Shown here: positions 31,651-44,593 of the stretch, piece by piece
Numbering within the stretch: position 1 is the first letter of the stretch
How the letters are laid out: every line of letters starts with the position of its first letter
Assembly (NCBI RefSeq): GCF_028009165.1
Contig: NC_079242.1
Coordinates: 2,356,001-2,420,000 of the forward strand
DNA from: Akanthomyces muscarius
Lineage: Eukaryota > Ascomycota > Sordariomycetes > Hypocreales > Cordycipitaceae
Direction: 5' to 3'
Length of the DNA stretch: 64,000 nt
The notes under the pieces: generated by a model
What the model was told of the DNA's origin: nothing
Database searches by the model: none
What the model saw: the letters and a program-made list of their open reading frames with translations, nothing else
Position numbers and translations under genes: made by a program

Positions 31651-34600
31651 GGCTGCTGATTTTTTTTTGGCGATGCAAATCGAAACTGAGCAGTGTGGTC
31701 GCTTGTGTGAATGGCGAGACGGGGGGGAGTTTCAAGTGGTTGAAATTTGGTGATACCAGAGCACCAAAAGAAGGAAGAAAAGATACCCAGAGGTAAATCT
31801 ATAAAAGAAGAGAATATAAAAAAGGAGCTGGGCGAGAACAATCACACGACTTGCGAGTGATGGGTGACGCAGAAAGGAGAGTAACAAACAGGCTGTGTCT
31901 GTTTGGGAAGAGTCGTGGAGAAGCGAAACAAAAGGAGAGTAAGTGTCCAGCAACTTGAAAGGTAAAGGAAGGTAGAGGAAGAGAATGAAGCAAAGAAGAG
32001 CAACGGATAACGGTTGAAGAGATGAAAGAGAGGTTGAAGATGGGGGGAGGCAGGGACGGTATTAAAAAGGGAACCGCCCAGCGGGGAGGTGATGCGGCTC
32101 AGAGGGGGCCGCCAAGCGTGATGGGGATGCAGCTGCAAGTGCTTGCTTGCTGGGGAACAGACACGAGTGGGCCACCGGATAGGTCGCCGATTAGAAGAAA
32201 ATCTAAAGTAATGCTCATTGGCTTGATTGATTGTTATTTTCATATTTTTTTCTATTTTATTTCATTTCTTATTCGGGAATTGCGTGCAGAGTGCGGGCGG
32301 CCGATATTGCAGTACTGGGCCAAGTTCCGTGTAGCGTCTGCCGCCGTCGCCCCCCTGTTATTAGTCGGTGCTGCGTGGGAAGAAGGTGGCAGACGGTCCG
32401 TCCTGGCCTTTTGCACACCAGAACTTTTTGGCGCCCGGTTCCCTGCCTCTGTTGAATGCCGTCCAACCAACTCAAGTTTCTTTTGCCAAAAGAGGCCCTG
32501 GTCTTCCGATGGGCGATTCAAGACAGTGGGTGGTTGGCGAATCTATTCCAGACAAGCCATCAAAGGCCATCTCGTCTATTCATGGACTGGATATCCGTAC
32601 AAGTCCACACCCATCCTTGCATCGTAGAGAACCCCCTCTCCTAAAATCCTCTGTTTCGTTTGCCATCTTCCCATGGTCGCTGCCTGCCTACTTGCATGAA
32701 AATGTTTGTGCGCACCATGCCGCCCCCTGTGGGACGCAACATGCACGGGCTCAGGGGAGAGTGAAGAGTGAGAAGAGGCGCACGCGGCGGCCGCAGCGTG
32801 GGCTCTCTTTTTCATCCCGTCCCAATTCTTTTTGCCCTGGTACTGCTAGAGCCAAGAGTGCACGTCTTGGCGCCTTGATTGGTCGGCCAGCGCACCCTCG
32901 CCTGGTGTGAGTGGCCGAGCTTGGGGCGGCGCGGGCAATGGTGCGACGATTTGCTGACCTGGCGCTGGTCCCAAGCTGAACAAAATCTAGCCTTTATCGT
33001 GGCGAAAAGATGGTACCTGACGTTGGGTGCTACGGTGCATCGTACGTTTGTTTGCATGCCAGAGGCCCCAATCAGTCATGGTGCGGCGTGCGCATTGTGC
33101 TCGAGATATCCCTACTCTACGCATCATGATACCGCCAGTCCAGAGCCCGACACTACATTTTTGTATAGCAGGGCAGTAACAAGCAGCGGACACACAATGA
33201 CAAGAAAAAAAAGGCTCCAGTTAGTCCATCGTAGACTTGTCAAACAAAAATCCAAAAAAGACCCGATCTGAAACAAGGGTTGCCGCCCACAAGAGGCCCA
33301 CTGATCCGGCCCAGCGCCAAAAGAATCCAGGCGGCCGGGGGGGGAAGAGGGTCGGCGGGAAGCAACACAAGGTGTCCAATACAAACTGCGGAATTAATCA
33401 AGCACACGAAGCAAAGATGCAAGCTGAACAAGACTTGGGTTTTTATGCCTTGCCTATCGACGTACTGTAACCCGATTAAAATGAGGGCTGAATATTTTCA
33501 TCAAGTCTAGAGCTGGCTGGGTGTCCGCCTAGGCGTGTACCTGGCGACCTACCTAGGTAGTACCGTTTACCAGTACAGATTACTACCAGTACATATCCGC
33601 TCGCCGGGATGCCAAGCTTATGCGTTCCTGGACCGCTGCATAAACAAACACTAAATAATCGACATATTGACCAGGGGTATTGGTACTACGCCTTGGCTTT
33701 TTTTTTTTTCCCTTTTTCTTTAGCCCTCCTCTCTTCTCTACTTATCGCTCCCACACAGGGAGGGACGGCTGGTCTGCCCTACCTACGCTTCGGCCAACCA
33801 CCTTGCCAACTTGCCACCACACCAACCTTTTGACTGTGAAACGCGCTAGAAAGGCAGAGCGCGCCCTCAACTTATCAACCCCCCCCCCCCCCCACTGCAG
33901 CTTTGTTAGTGCTGGGTGGCCCCGACCTTTGACTTTCTTGCCATTCATCGTTGCCATTCTCATACTTTCCATCATCTGCCCGGCCCGAGTTTCGGTGCCT
34001 GGCTTGGAATCCTTTCTTGGCTAATCTGTACTCCGTACCAAATCACCACTCCGTGTACTGTAGATTGTGACTGCCCATGCCGCCACGCGGAGAGGAGATC
34101 ATGTCCGAACCGACGCACCCCATGTCGATGCCCTCAATTCATACGAGTTGATCCCAGAAAACTTACAGAAAGCCTCCTACACCTGCGCCTCTTTTTTTCT
34201 TTTTTTCGGCTGATGTCTGCTTTCGGCCCATGTTGCCCGGATCTTCCATCTTCTTCCCCCCATTTAGCCAACCTCACTTTCCCATCATCACACTCGGCGC
34301 CTGCTCTTTGGCCTCCTTGTGTTACTCTGTCATTACCACCACCAGCCCTTTGGTCCTCTCAAGTAAAGTAAAAGGGCTACATCGGCCTCATTCCCTCATG
34401 ATTGCGCTCATCACTCATCCTCTCTCACCTCTATTTCCGGCCCTGTTTCCCCGGCGCCCGTCTGCCGGTCTTTCTCGGCCATACCAGTAAGCCATATCAG
34501 GGGCCTTGAAACGTCCACGTAATTTTATAACCCTGGGCTCACTCAGCCCAGGCTTTTCCTGTGTAACTTCGGCCAGGGCGGTACAAGCAATCCGAAATGA

Positions 34601-35978
34601 GCGTAATTCAGTCTGGGATGCGTTGAAAACAAAGAATGCTTTGCGGCATTATTCCTCCGGTTCGTCCCTGGTTCGTCACATTGCCCCTCTGCTCTCCATG
34701 CCCATCTCTTCCCCAGTCCAGTCCATGCGGCCGCTCCTTTGTCTGGAACAAATCGGAGCCGTTCTTTCTCGCCTAAATCGCCCAATCAAATGCATTCACA
34801 TTGCAAACTGCCAAAAGCCACAACGCCGCGCATGTGACCAACCCCCAAAACCAACTTGTGGCCACCGCTCTGTACCCAGGTGCCAGCATCACATCACATC
34901 TGTCCCATGCACCATAATAAGCAGTGATTGACAGTCTCTCTGCTCTTGTATGGTACAAGTTATTGCTTGTGGTGAAAGATGCTCCCTCCCCCCTCCGTGC
35001 CTCCCAAATTGTCCTCCAAGCACATGATTTGATCAAAGCGCCCGCGCGTGCCTGTGCAACTCTGCCAGCGTCGTACCCCCAACGTCGTACGCTTCTATTG
35101 ATCGGGCTCCCTGGTCATCATCGCAAATGCAAATTAGCAAAGACAAAAATGCCAGCGCATTGCTGTGCCATTTGGCCTTGATGCCGAGCTAGCATCACAT
35201 CCTACAAATTGTCGCACACCACACAACCATTACAGTGCCGATGTGTCTCATTCGCTGGTCATGCACTCAGTAGACAATATCCACGTTCTTTTGTTCTTGC
35301 GTCAGGCATTTGCTCTTTCGCCCACGTGATCGTCCTGCTGAAATTTGGCGACATCATGCCCCTCCAAAGCCCTAGAGTCACCCGGGGCTTGACGCTTGTC
35401 TACAAGGTCTTTGGCCCTTCGATCGACGATTGCCTCCAAGAGAACACCGTGCCGTAATCAGACGAATGGTAACAAAACATAAAGATGTTGGAGTCCAGCA
35501 TTGACGAGTTGGTGAAAGTGTTGACTGTATTCGCCTTCTGCATGAGCATATGTCCGTTCGTCTCTTATCCATGAGAGATGTGCACGGAACCGCAACGAGG
35601 ATATACAGCATCCTCACTAGAGCCTCGCAGCCTTTGCATACCAATGAATTAATACATGCAGCACTTTCTGCAGCTAAACTGAGTTCAGATAAAAGTTCGC
35701 TCCAAAGTTATGAACTAGCTATGCTGCGCAGTGGTCGCTCCAACTTTGACCAAGCAGCGTCTACAACGGGGTATATAGATAAAGTAGAAGGAAAACGAAA
35801 ACGAAAACGAAACGAAACGAAACTCAAACGTGCAAAATGCTATCCGTGCTCGGCCTTGAGGCCGTTGTGCTGTATTCAGCCCAGACCCTGTCCCATACAA
35901 TGCCATAAACATATACCACTGAGTATTAAACGCCAACTCCCTATCCTCCTTGGCCAAATGTCGATGTGCAACCTCGAT
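31651..35978. other. 4.3-kb gene-free region, pyrimidine-rich in part
   Basis: No gene is supported. The first 600 bp form the purine-rich (on +) leader and promoter of the DUF1996-WSC gene. From 33.68 to 34.47 kb the + strand is strongly C/T-rich, with a run of 15 C (33879-33893), like a fungal promoter or leader, yet no + strand gene follows. A GTACTCCGTAC-type word is at 34028. The right end is the 3' region of velC. Confidence 0.5.
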
Positions 35979-37052
35979 TCAATCGTCGTCTTCGTCATCT
36001 CCCCCTCGTGTTCTTGCCCTGTCGTTTCCCTTCTTGATTGAAATAATGCATCCTTGCTCTTTGAGCTTTTTAGCGAGAGCACTGCTAGCAACCATGCCAG
36101 GAAATTCCTTTGCACTGTAGACCTGGAATATGTCCGTCTTTGTTTCAGTGAGCATCGGGAAATGTCGAATAATGGCGGCGCGGGCGGGATCAATCATCAA
36201 GAGTCTGAAAACCAACCGAAAGGTGCCGGGTGTTCGGCAAGAAAGATCGGAAAAGCAGAAGAAACAACCCTCTTCACCCTGATCATCATCTCCAACGAAG
36301 GATGTCGCTACCAATGAGCCCATAAGCCGGCGTTGATGGTTGTACTCGTCGGGCATGTAAGATGCATCTCTTCCAGATTCATCCAAGATGCTGCAGTTCA
36401 TCACATAGTTCGAGTACCGTAGATATGCTCGCTTTTCTTCATCGGACAAGCCAGGCCCGTCGACCCTGAGCTGTACAATCGGCGGAGGATCAATGACTCG
36501 TCTGTCCCTGTCTCCAAAGCCGCATGCTCGAGCAGCTCGTGGTTGTTGACGTACCTCGAGGCTGAAAGCCATAGAGTCTACGTCTGAATCACGCTCCGGC
36601 CCAATGAGATTTGGCATCCATGACGAGTTCGATGGATGAGCTGCCTGCTGCGGCGCACCCGTGTGGGCTTGTCGTTCGGGGGGTCGTGAGAAATGCTGAT
36701 GACTATACGGCTCATGTGAAGCAAACCCGTCTTGATGATGAGTATGAAGAGCCTGTGGCGCATGTTGTTGGCGAAAATGGTCTTGGCTATGGCCTTGGTG
36801 CTGGGCGCTATATGCCGATCCAGTCGGCGGCGCCATAGGATGCGTCATACCGCGAGCACCATGATAGTGCTGGTCCTGCGACGGGCTATGAAAGGAAGCA
36901 GAGTAACTCGGTACGCCAGCCAGGAGGCTGTCTGGAGGGGGCAGCACTGGGCGCTGTTGCATGGACGGGGTTGAAGACGGTTGGAAATGAAGAGGCTGTC
37001 GTCGGTCGTGTGGCCGGTCGTGTGGCCGGTCGTTGTGCTGATGAGGCTGCAT
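35979..37052 (-). CDS. velC: Velvet-family regulator, VelC type
   Basis: A single exon encodes 357 aa, starting at the ATG at 37052. The first 150 residues are rich in His, Gln, Ser and Pro, with a tandem DRPHDRPHDR near the start, and are probably disordered. The velvet domain, an NF-kappaB-like DNA-binding and dimerisation fold, runs from about 163 to 342: FSLEVRQQPRAARACGFGDR, DRRVIDPPPIVQL, RRLMGSLVATSFVG, GCFFCFSDLSCRTPGTFRL, DIFQVYSAKEFPGM and KEQGCIISIKKGN. The MGSLVA.F.G..GCFF pattern and the CGFG segment point to VelC rather than VeA, VelB or VosA; this is judged by recall of the families. The protein ends in an acidic GGDDEDDD tail. It should be a nuclear regulator of development and secondary metabolism. 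It stands alone between 4.3 kb and 6.2 kb of gene-free DNA. Confidence 0.82.
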   Translation of the reverse strand: MQPHQHNDRPHDRPHDRRQPLHFQPSSTPSMQQRPVLPPPDSLLAGVPSYSASFHSPSQDQHYHGARGMTHPMAPPTGSAYSAQHQGHSQDHFRQQHAPQALHTHHQDGFASHEPYSHQHFSRPPERQAHTGAPQQAAHPSNSSWMPNLIGPERDSDVDSMAFSLEVRQQPRAARACGFGDRDRRVIDPPPIVQLRVDGPGLSDEEKRAYLRYSNYVMNCSILDESGRDASYMPDEYNHQRRLMGSLVATSFVGDDDQGEEGCFFCFSDLSCRTPGTFRLVFRLLMIDPARAAIIRHFPMLTETKTDIFQVYSAKEFPGMVASSALAKKLKEQGCIISIKKGNDRARTRGGDDEDDD

Positions 37053-40000
37053 TGTTTCTCAGGGCGCATAACCAGGCGCGTGCTGAACTGTGGCAGTCTA
37101 CTGCATACGATGGTTTTCGTCCTTGTTTCTGATGTGCACGAAAAGTGTAGGCAGGTGGGAGAGAAGACGACGCGTGCTGTTTGAAAGAAGGCAGGGATGC
37201 TGTCGGCTTCGCTGTAGGTGCCCAATTGAAAAAGATGAATATCGCCACCACGGTGCATGCAAGCATATGATTCACCCCAACCACGAATGTAGAAGCAAAG
37301 TATGGCGGATCGGAAGTGACGAGGGCTTGATCTAGTTATATGCAAAATTCTGCAGTGTGAATCATGGGCGTCGACCGAAGATGCGGTGGGAGACTTGAGC
37401 AGGGTAGTGCGGGGAGTTGGTCTAGGTTCAGTGAGTGACGGGCGTTGCGTGCCCCAGTCGCCAGCAAAAGCAAATTCGAGCCTGCAACAAGTTACAACAA
37501 GCAAAGCCAGGTGGACCAGAAACCGGAAAAAGATTGAATGTGCGAGTGTGCAGCTAGAGGTGGATTCCTAATGCGCACAACAAGACATACATGAAGGCAA
37601 TGAACGGCAAAGGGAAGCGGGCCACTCCCTAGGAAAGCGCGCGCGGCGTCGCGAAGTGAGCGAGTGAGCGGGCAATGGCCGAGACGGTGATGAGCCACAA
37701 CAGAGACAGGGTGTAAAAGCCGTTGTCTAGCGCGGGTCTCACAGAATTCGGGGAAATAGATGTCTCCGGCAGGCGGACCTAGAGGCAGTCAAGTGATTGC
37801 GCAAGGAGCAACGGGCTGGTCCACCAAAGGTGGCAGTTGTACTCGCTGAGCAAGAAGAGGTCGTGAGGCGTTGCGGTTGTGAGACAAATGAACGACGTGG
37901 TGGCGGGATGGCGGGAAAGGCGAACGCGGCTGGGGTTTCCAAGGAAGAGCCAGGATCATGAATGTGTGCGGCAAGCAAAAGGCTGACGGCCAGGTTACAT
38001 GTCTGTACCCAGAGGCGGCTGATCGATGGTGTGTCGAAGAAAGCAGCCCAAGTAGGCAGTAGCCTAAGGAAATGACCACGAGCCTGACGATCAGGGCTCA
38101 GGTGCGGAAGCCAAGTTGTGCGAGCGTGGACCGAGAGACAAGGTAGTCGATATGATTCGTGTTCCGTACTCCGTAGTCAGCCGCGCAGTATGAATGGCGA
38201 ATGGGACCAGCTGTTATGAACGCAGCCATTATTACGGAGTAGCACGTTGCAATTGCAGAAGCAAGCAATCGTTTTTGCCTTGAGCGGTTGCATGGCAGAT
38301 TTGTCGGGGGGCTTATTAGGTCCGGGCCAAGCCAGCGCCTCGCGCCGCACTTGCAGCCCAGCTAGCCCAGAAGTGACAGATCTCATTTGCGACGAGGCAC
38401 ATCCCCTAGCATCCTTGCCAGGAAAGCGAGCCAGCTCCGGCTCTGGCAACTGGGAGTCGTGGATGAGGCCGGGATGTCAGACCCGCCTGGAGCGGGCGAC
38501 AACCGCTACCATCCGGAAATGTCTGCTGAATTGCGACCACAACGTTAGTTGCATAGGTGCGTAGGACTGGAGCGCCCCTTGTACTAGCTGGTGGCGTCAA
38601 AGCATGTGGACCATCGAAACAAACAGCACAATCCCGACTGGATATCGTGTAGTGGACGGATTGATGATGACGAGACTTCAGGATTTGTCTGCTGTGCTGT
38701 TGTCTTGAGCCTGTCCCTTGATTCTTTTTATAAGACGACACCTAATGTAGATGGATTGATCTCGAGGCAGCGTGATACATTGGGCCTCCAGACAGGCGAG
38801 AAACCCAATTTGGCTGGCGAATCCGCCGCCCCAGCGCCCCGTTACAACAAATTAGCGTATCACCGGCCGGTGAGAGCTGGCCAATGTGACGTCAAGGCAT
38901 CCGTTGCCTCGCAGCGTGGGATCTGCCAGGCCCGCAGCCGACTCAGATGCCGGTGGCCGATTCTGGGCAGAAGTCAAAGGGAGCATTCCACCTCTGGAAG
39001 TCCATGTGATGGGACAGTCCCAACTGGGAGACATTGCGAACAAACTTGGTCTTGTCGCTCGTGGCTGTGAAACCGATGGTGAAATGCAGTCACGAACGGG
39101 ACTCTGCGTGCATACCAACCTCGCACCACGGCAGCACGCTAGCGGCAGGGTGCGTGCTGGAGCTGGGTCTTGAACAGCTGGTAGAGTCGGGTGTCGAAAC
39201 CGGTAAGAAGTGTGCCTCCAACGGTCTGGCAAGCTACTAAGCACCCAATACCTAGGACAGGGACGCCACGCTGGGCGCCAGGCAGAGGCGGCAGTGAAAA
39301 GAGCAGCAGCAAGACGACGGGTCATGCTGGGTACCTAAGCGACCGCGTCTGGCGATTGTCGGATACAAGACCAGGCAGGGGATAGAACATGAGGCTCGAC
39401 TGGCGAAATAGCAGCGTGCCGTCGCATCGTGGATACTTTCTATCCTGGGATATTAGCCTGGGGTTTACAATGATGAGCAGTAGCGTAACAGTAGCGGCTC
39501 GATGTGGCACGCATCCAACAAGGCTACGGCCCGTCCCACACGAAAGCAGATCCCAGCAAAGTGGCTATCTCAAGCTGCTTGATGTGTAGCGGGCTGGCAT
39601 CCGGCTCAATTGGCGGGTTGCTGTGCTCTGAAGGTACGATCAACGCGGTGGCGATAGACTACCAGTATCGTGGGTCTGTGAGGCAGCTTGATTAACAGTA
39701 CAAGTGCCAAGGTACTTAGGCAGGCCGTCGGCGGCTGTCCGTCTGGCAGCGGTAGCCCCGTTACCGAGACACGAAGGGGTATTCGCTACATAGATCGCGA
39801 GCATGCTCTGGAGGGAAGGCGAGGGTCTCGCAGACTGGGTCGTGTCTTGGCCGGAAGGGCGAGGATCCGTTGAAGCTAGAGTTTTGGAGCTGGTGAGGGG
39901 GAAGCTTGAGCTCAGGGCGACACCAAATAATGAGTTGCGATGGCGAGGAGCTTCGCACCCGTTTGGTCTGCTCTCGTAGGCGGAGGTACGGAGTAGACGG

Positions 40001-43000
40001 CGGGAATCTGATGCAAGCAAAAGCCTGCAGTCACCTGCTCAACAAGATAGGGAGTGGATTAAAGAAGGGGCGTTGGCCGATGGCAGGCGCGCCGGGTTTG
40101 GGGGCCCACTGCTTGCTGGGTACACTGCTCTTTAATTTCCAGGCGCCATGGAGCTCTGGCTCTGGAAGTCTGGCATCTACTTCAAAGTCTACATGTAGGT
40201 TGGCAGATTGGCAGACATCAGGCAAGCAGTTGGCAGGCTGGGGGCTCGGTGACAATGACAGTGGGTGTCAAGGGGGGAACCCCCACGCTCCTTCCCTGGC
40301 TGGACCGCCCCGCTGCCTTACGTATACCAGTGGGTGTGTGTGCCTACCTACAGTGGGTTGAAGGTAATTCCGAGCGGACTGCCACCAAATCGCCATACAT
40401 TAGCGCTCGGAATTACCTGGAGGCACTGTAAGTGCTAGCCATATCTACCTACCTAGGTACCTAGGCGGCAAGAGCCAGTGCCAGCCCGCTGCCAAGGCTG
40501 GCTGGTTGATCAGCGGCTAGCTCCCCTGCTCAACGGTTTCGCCGTCCCAGCCCTCCCTCCACGCCTCTTCACCATCCAGCGTGCCAGCCTCACTCGTCAA
40601 GCGACGGCATCGTCAACACCCCCGGCTGCATCGTGGCATGTGTGCACTCCGTACAGCAGGCCCCTGCTCCGGTGAGTCTATTGGTTCAGATCCACATTCG
40701 CGGCAAGTGGTAATTCACATACAGATGCTCCCGACGGATACTCTGTACTCGTTGACCAGGCCTGTGTGCTTGTTGCTTGCTCCGCTCGGTCAGCCAGTCA
40801 TTTCTGCCACTGCTGTCCGTTGAACCGGCGTTTCCCATTGGCCTGCACGCGATGCTGTTCATTGCCTGCGTGACTGTGCAACAAGGAAGGACCATCTCGG
40901 GCATCCCAATTGTTCTTTCTCTGATGCTGGGTTCGTTCATTTGCAAGCCAAGCTATTTCTGGAGGAGAAGTCGACCAAGCTCTACTAGCTCTCAGTCTAC
41001 GGATACACGAACGCCTAACCCAGCCGCCATCTCCGACGAGCACCACTACAGCTCACTACAATGTCTCTGAAAGGGAGAGAAAAGGCAATGGCCCAAACGC
41101 TACTTATTACCGGCCTGCATTCCCCAAAGGGCGCTTCGCCTCGGACACATGGCCACGAGCCTGGCAACTGGGTGCGTGGTCAAATGCTGCGCGTCTTTTC
41201 TTTTCTTTTCTTTTCTTTCCTTTCTTCTCTTCCTTTGCTGTACGGATATCCCGCTAATTGTTGCTGCAGCAAAATGTCATCAAAACCGCCGACGTGATCG
41301 ACCTGTGCTAGCCACCAGCCCCGTTTAAGCAACAACTAGTTTTCTAGGTTCCCTGTCCTTGCATGCACGGCATGTCTTGCAGTCGGGGCGTCGATATAGC
41401 CTCGGCAGCCCCCTGTCAGCTCCTGCACTTGGTCGTTTCTGATTCAAGGTCGCCAGAATTTCCAAACCCCCGTCAAAATGCCGATATTTGAGCAAACACG
41501 CGTTGACTCTGAATACGAATGTCTTGCGTGTCTTATATCTGTAATTTCTGACCTCACCCGCGGCGTAGTCGGCTTAGGAGCCCATCACACACCGGCACAT
41601 GCCTGTCATCACCCCGGCCATCCTATGTAAGTTTAGCTTATTGAACTTTCTTTTGTCTGCAAGCCAGCTCGTGGGAGTCAGACATGGCTTGCGTGATAAG
41701 GGCTCGCGTCTCCACTTGCATTTACAGCAGCACGCCGTCCATTATAATGTCTGAGGTGCGTTGAGGTGCTTTTGCCACAGTTGTGTCACAGTTGTGCCGG
41801 TGGTCTCTACGCAGAGAGACAAGAATCAATTCTGGCTTGCCATCTCGACGCGCCCAATAGGGGGCACGTGGTCCTGGGGTAATCTACACCGCCGCCAGGA
41901 AGAGAAACCCGATTCAATATCAGCCTGCACTACATCTGCAAAGGCCTATGATCTTGCCTCATTGCTTGTCAATTACCCGAAACATTGGACTGACGCACCG
42001 AAATGACAAAGACCAGGGGGGCACGTTTTTGTCGCCCGTCCACAGCTTCTTTACCAACCAGTTCAGACCCAAGACACTGTAGCAGAGCTCTCCTCAGTAA
42101 ACGAGCCCTAATAAGAGATCCCAAGAGATAACATGAGACAAAGGGCGGGTGGTCCATGCCGTAGTCTCGGAGCCAACGGGGACGTCAAGTGTAGTGCGCC
42201 TTTCGTACCTTCGGCAGCGGGAAGATCCGTGCCAGTTAACCTTGCAGCGCCACAAGTCCAACAACTCACCAGCGTAAAAAGCGGCATAGACTGGATCGGC
42301 GACTGAGGAGTGATGCGCATGATCAGAGGCGGCCGGCGCCGTCGTGAGAGTATGGCTGGCAACGGTGGCTGGCACAATACTGTGTCGTTTCATACAGCAT
42401 ATCTGCCCATGGTGGCAAAGGAAACACGCGTTTGCTAGGCTGTTGGGCTTTTCTTCCTTTTTTTGCCATCACTACGAGAGGGAGGTGTAAGTCTAAAAAT
42501 CGAGTGCATTCCACGACAATGGTAGCCGGGCTTCTCCCTTGTGAACCAAATCGTGTTCAGAAAGGGACAGAGGAAGCGCAAGAGACGACCCTCGTCGACG
42601 CTGCAGGCAAAAAAATGTAAGAGCTTGCAACGCTACAGTTACGCGGATAAAATATGTAGAAACAAGGAGGAAAAAGGTGATTGTAAAAGTTTCATTGTTA
42701 GGTTTCCAAATTTCAAATCAATGCCAGGGACTGGGCTTGCTCCTCTGTGTGTAGCCTAGCCAAGAATCCCAACAACGCAGACCAATGCTAAATGGAGGGT
42801 ACATTCGATGAGAGGAATAATAGATAACCAGCAAGAGATGTTCGTGTTGATGTGTGTACAAGTATAAGAAAATATTAAGTGATTTTGATGGCCGTAGTTG
42901 ATGCGAATAAAAATAAAAGGATTAGAATAAAACCTTGAAGTCGAGGTGCCCGTCGCACGTCGGAAATCATGATGAAAACGCTGCAGATTGTAAGAAGAAA

Positions 43001-43207
43001 ATGACAGAAACGACAACATGAGCGCAGCGATTCTTTGCGTGAATGCAGCCGACAGTTCAGCGACTGGCGAAGATTGAAAATTCGAGAAATGGGTATAAGA
43101 GGTCAGGATAAGAGTCGCAGCCGTCCGATCATACACAAGTATGCAACTCGAGGCAGGCAGGCAAAGATATCTTTGCAGCCGTACATGGTCACTTCCATGG
43201 CTAGGCT
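37053..43207. other. 6.2-kb gene-free region upstream of velC
   Basis: No coding region can be supported on either strand; open frames are short and featureless. Several small repeats occur: TACTCCGTA words (38167, 38233, 39987), CCTAGG-containing words (39252, 40450-40464), and a perfect 15-bp inverted repeat at 40362-40418 within a larger stem. (TTTTC)n-type pyrimidine runs lie near 41197-41230. The size is unusual and suggests long regulatory DNA or non-coding transcripts for velC. Confidence 0.5.
40349..40430. repeat. Compound inverted repeat (hairpin-forming)
   Basis: A perfect 15-bp inverted repeat, aggtaattccgagcg at 40362-40376 and its complement at 40404-40418, encloses a 27-nt loop. 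Outside it, tacagtg (40349-40355) and cactgta (40424-40430) pair again across short 6/5-nt internal loops. Confidence 0.85.
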
Positions 43208-44593
43208 CTACCAAGCCATGACAGTCAGACCAAGCAGCGTCGCAAACAGCACCGTGACGAGCGTCGTCGCCGCATCTGGCGCCGCGACCAGCCGGCCGGC
43301 ACCCGACGTGGCCGTGTCGTTGACGAAGCCCGGGCCGCAGATGGTGTTGACCTGGCGAGCGGCGTCCCTGTACGTCGACGAGATCTTTTGCGAGCGGTCC
43401 GAGGTGGCGGTGTGGAAAATGGCCATGGTTTGAGTCGTGCAGTAGCCGCACGAGGGCGTCGAGCCGCCGGGGAGCGGCAGGCCGAGGGGCATGGAGTAGA
43501 AGAAGATGTCGGATGGGTTGGTGACGTTGGTGACGGCGCTGGCGAAGCAGTAGTTTTGCGTCGACGGGTTCTGCAGGCACGTGGCCGCGTACAAAACCTT
43601 GTAGGCGCGAAGCCCGTTGAAAGCCTCGGTGACCGAAACCTGGTTGGCGTCGTACTCCTTCTTGCAGTTGGAGCTGTCGATGAGATTCTTGGCGGCCTGG
43701 GTGAGGAACTGTTCGCACTTGTCGACGTTGGGAGCGCAGGTCGCGTCGAGTACGCGGACGATGCTGACAAGTTGCTTCTCGGCCTGGAAGAAAGAGGTCG
43801 ACGTCTGTAAAGGTTAGCGAGGTGTGGACTAGAAGAAGATGTCGGACAAGAGACATGTGAAACATACTCGTAGCATCATGGATAGTGGGTAGCATTCCTT
43901 GAATGTCGGATCACTCAACAACTTCTTCATGAACGCTGGGCAGGCATCGCTTGTACTACTTGTGCTCTTGAAGATCGAAGTTGGAGCGTCGTCGAATGGC
44001 GAAGGTAGAGGAGATGAGGAGGAATCTGCGGAAGAGGAGGAGGAGGAGGAGGATGACGACGACGCCGAGGAGGACGAGGAAGAATCCCCCGAGGACGAAT
44101 CGCTAGAAGACGCGCTGGCAGCGGCAGAGCTGGAGCTGTCACGGGCGACGACGGTGCCTCTAACCTCGAATACTGCATTGGGATTTCGCTTGACCAGATC
44201 CAATTGCCTTGTAAAATGTGTAACGGTCATTGGCGCATGCAGATCATCGGGCACCAATTGCACATCTTGCTCCACTTCAGCCGTCCAGGAAGGTATCGTC
44301 GGCGACGACGCTGGCGCAGCCGCCGCCACGACGGCGGGCTGCTGCCACAGTTCTGGTTGTTGTAGCTGCTGCTGGGCGACGGCGACGGCGACGAGCACGG
44401 TCATGATGCCGGCGCGGAGCGACATGGCGGCTGATTGGCGGTTGTGCGACGCGGAAGACGGTGAGGAGGATATCGAGGGGGTAGATCCGGATCGGCGGCG
44501 ATTGCGGCAGCAGCGCGCTGTGCGCGTCGAGGACTGGCAGCTGGGCGTCGTTGTGCCACTGGCCGTTGAGGAATGTGAGACACGGTTCACCAT
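43208..44593 (-). CDS. Serine-rich DUF7729 surface protein, probably GPI-anchored
   Basis: Two exons, 44593-43868 and 43804-43208, give 440 aa; the intron is phase 0. I recognise the cysteine-rich C-terminal half as the fungal DUF7729 type: DACPAFMKKLLSDPTFKECY and SFFQAEKQLVSIVRVLDATC, then C-rich blocks ending SSTYRDAARQVNTICGPGFVN. A hydrophobic stretch (AGIMTVLVAVAVA, residues about 61-73) acts as a signal peptide or anchor. An ATG at 44425 (MSLRAG) would give a conventional signal peptide, while the first in-frame ATG at 44593 adds a basic Ser-rich head; either is possible. A tract of about 60 residues is mostly serine, from (GGA/GAC)n repeats at 44020-44100. The protein ends in a hydrophobic AATTLVTVLFATLLGLTVMAW, a likely GPI signal. 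The function of the family is not established; a cell-wall or surface role is inferred. Confidence 0.82.

Noticed and set aside
30538..31659. 373-codon open frame on + opposite the DUF1996-WSC gene
   Set aside because: Antisense shadow. The Gly/Val-rich peptide mirrors codons of a well-identified secreted protein.
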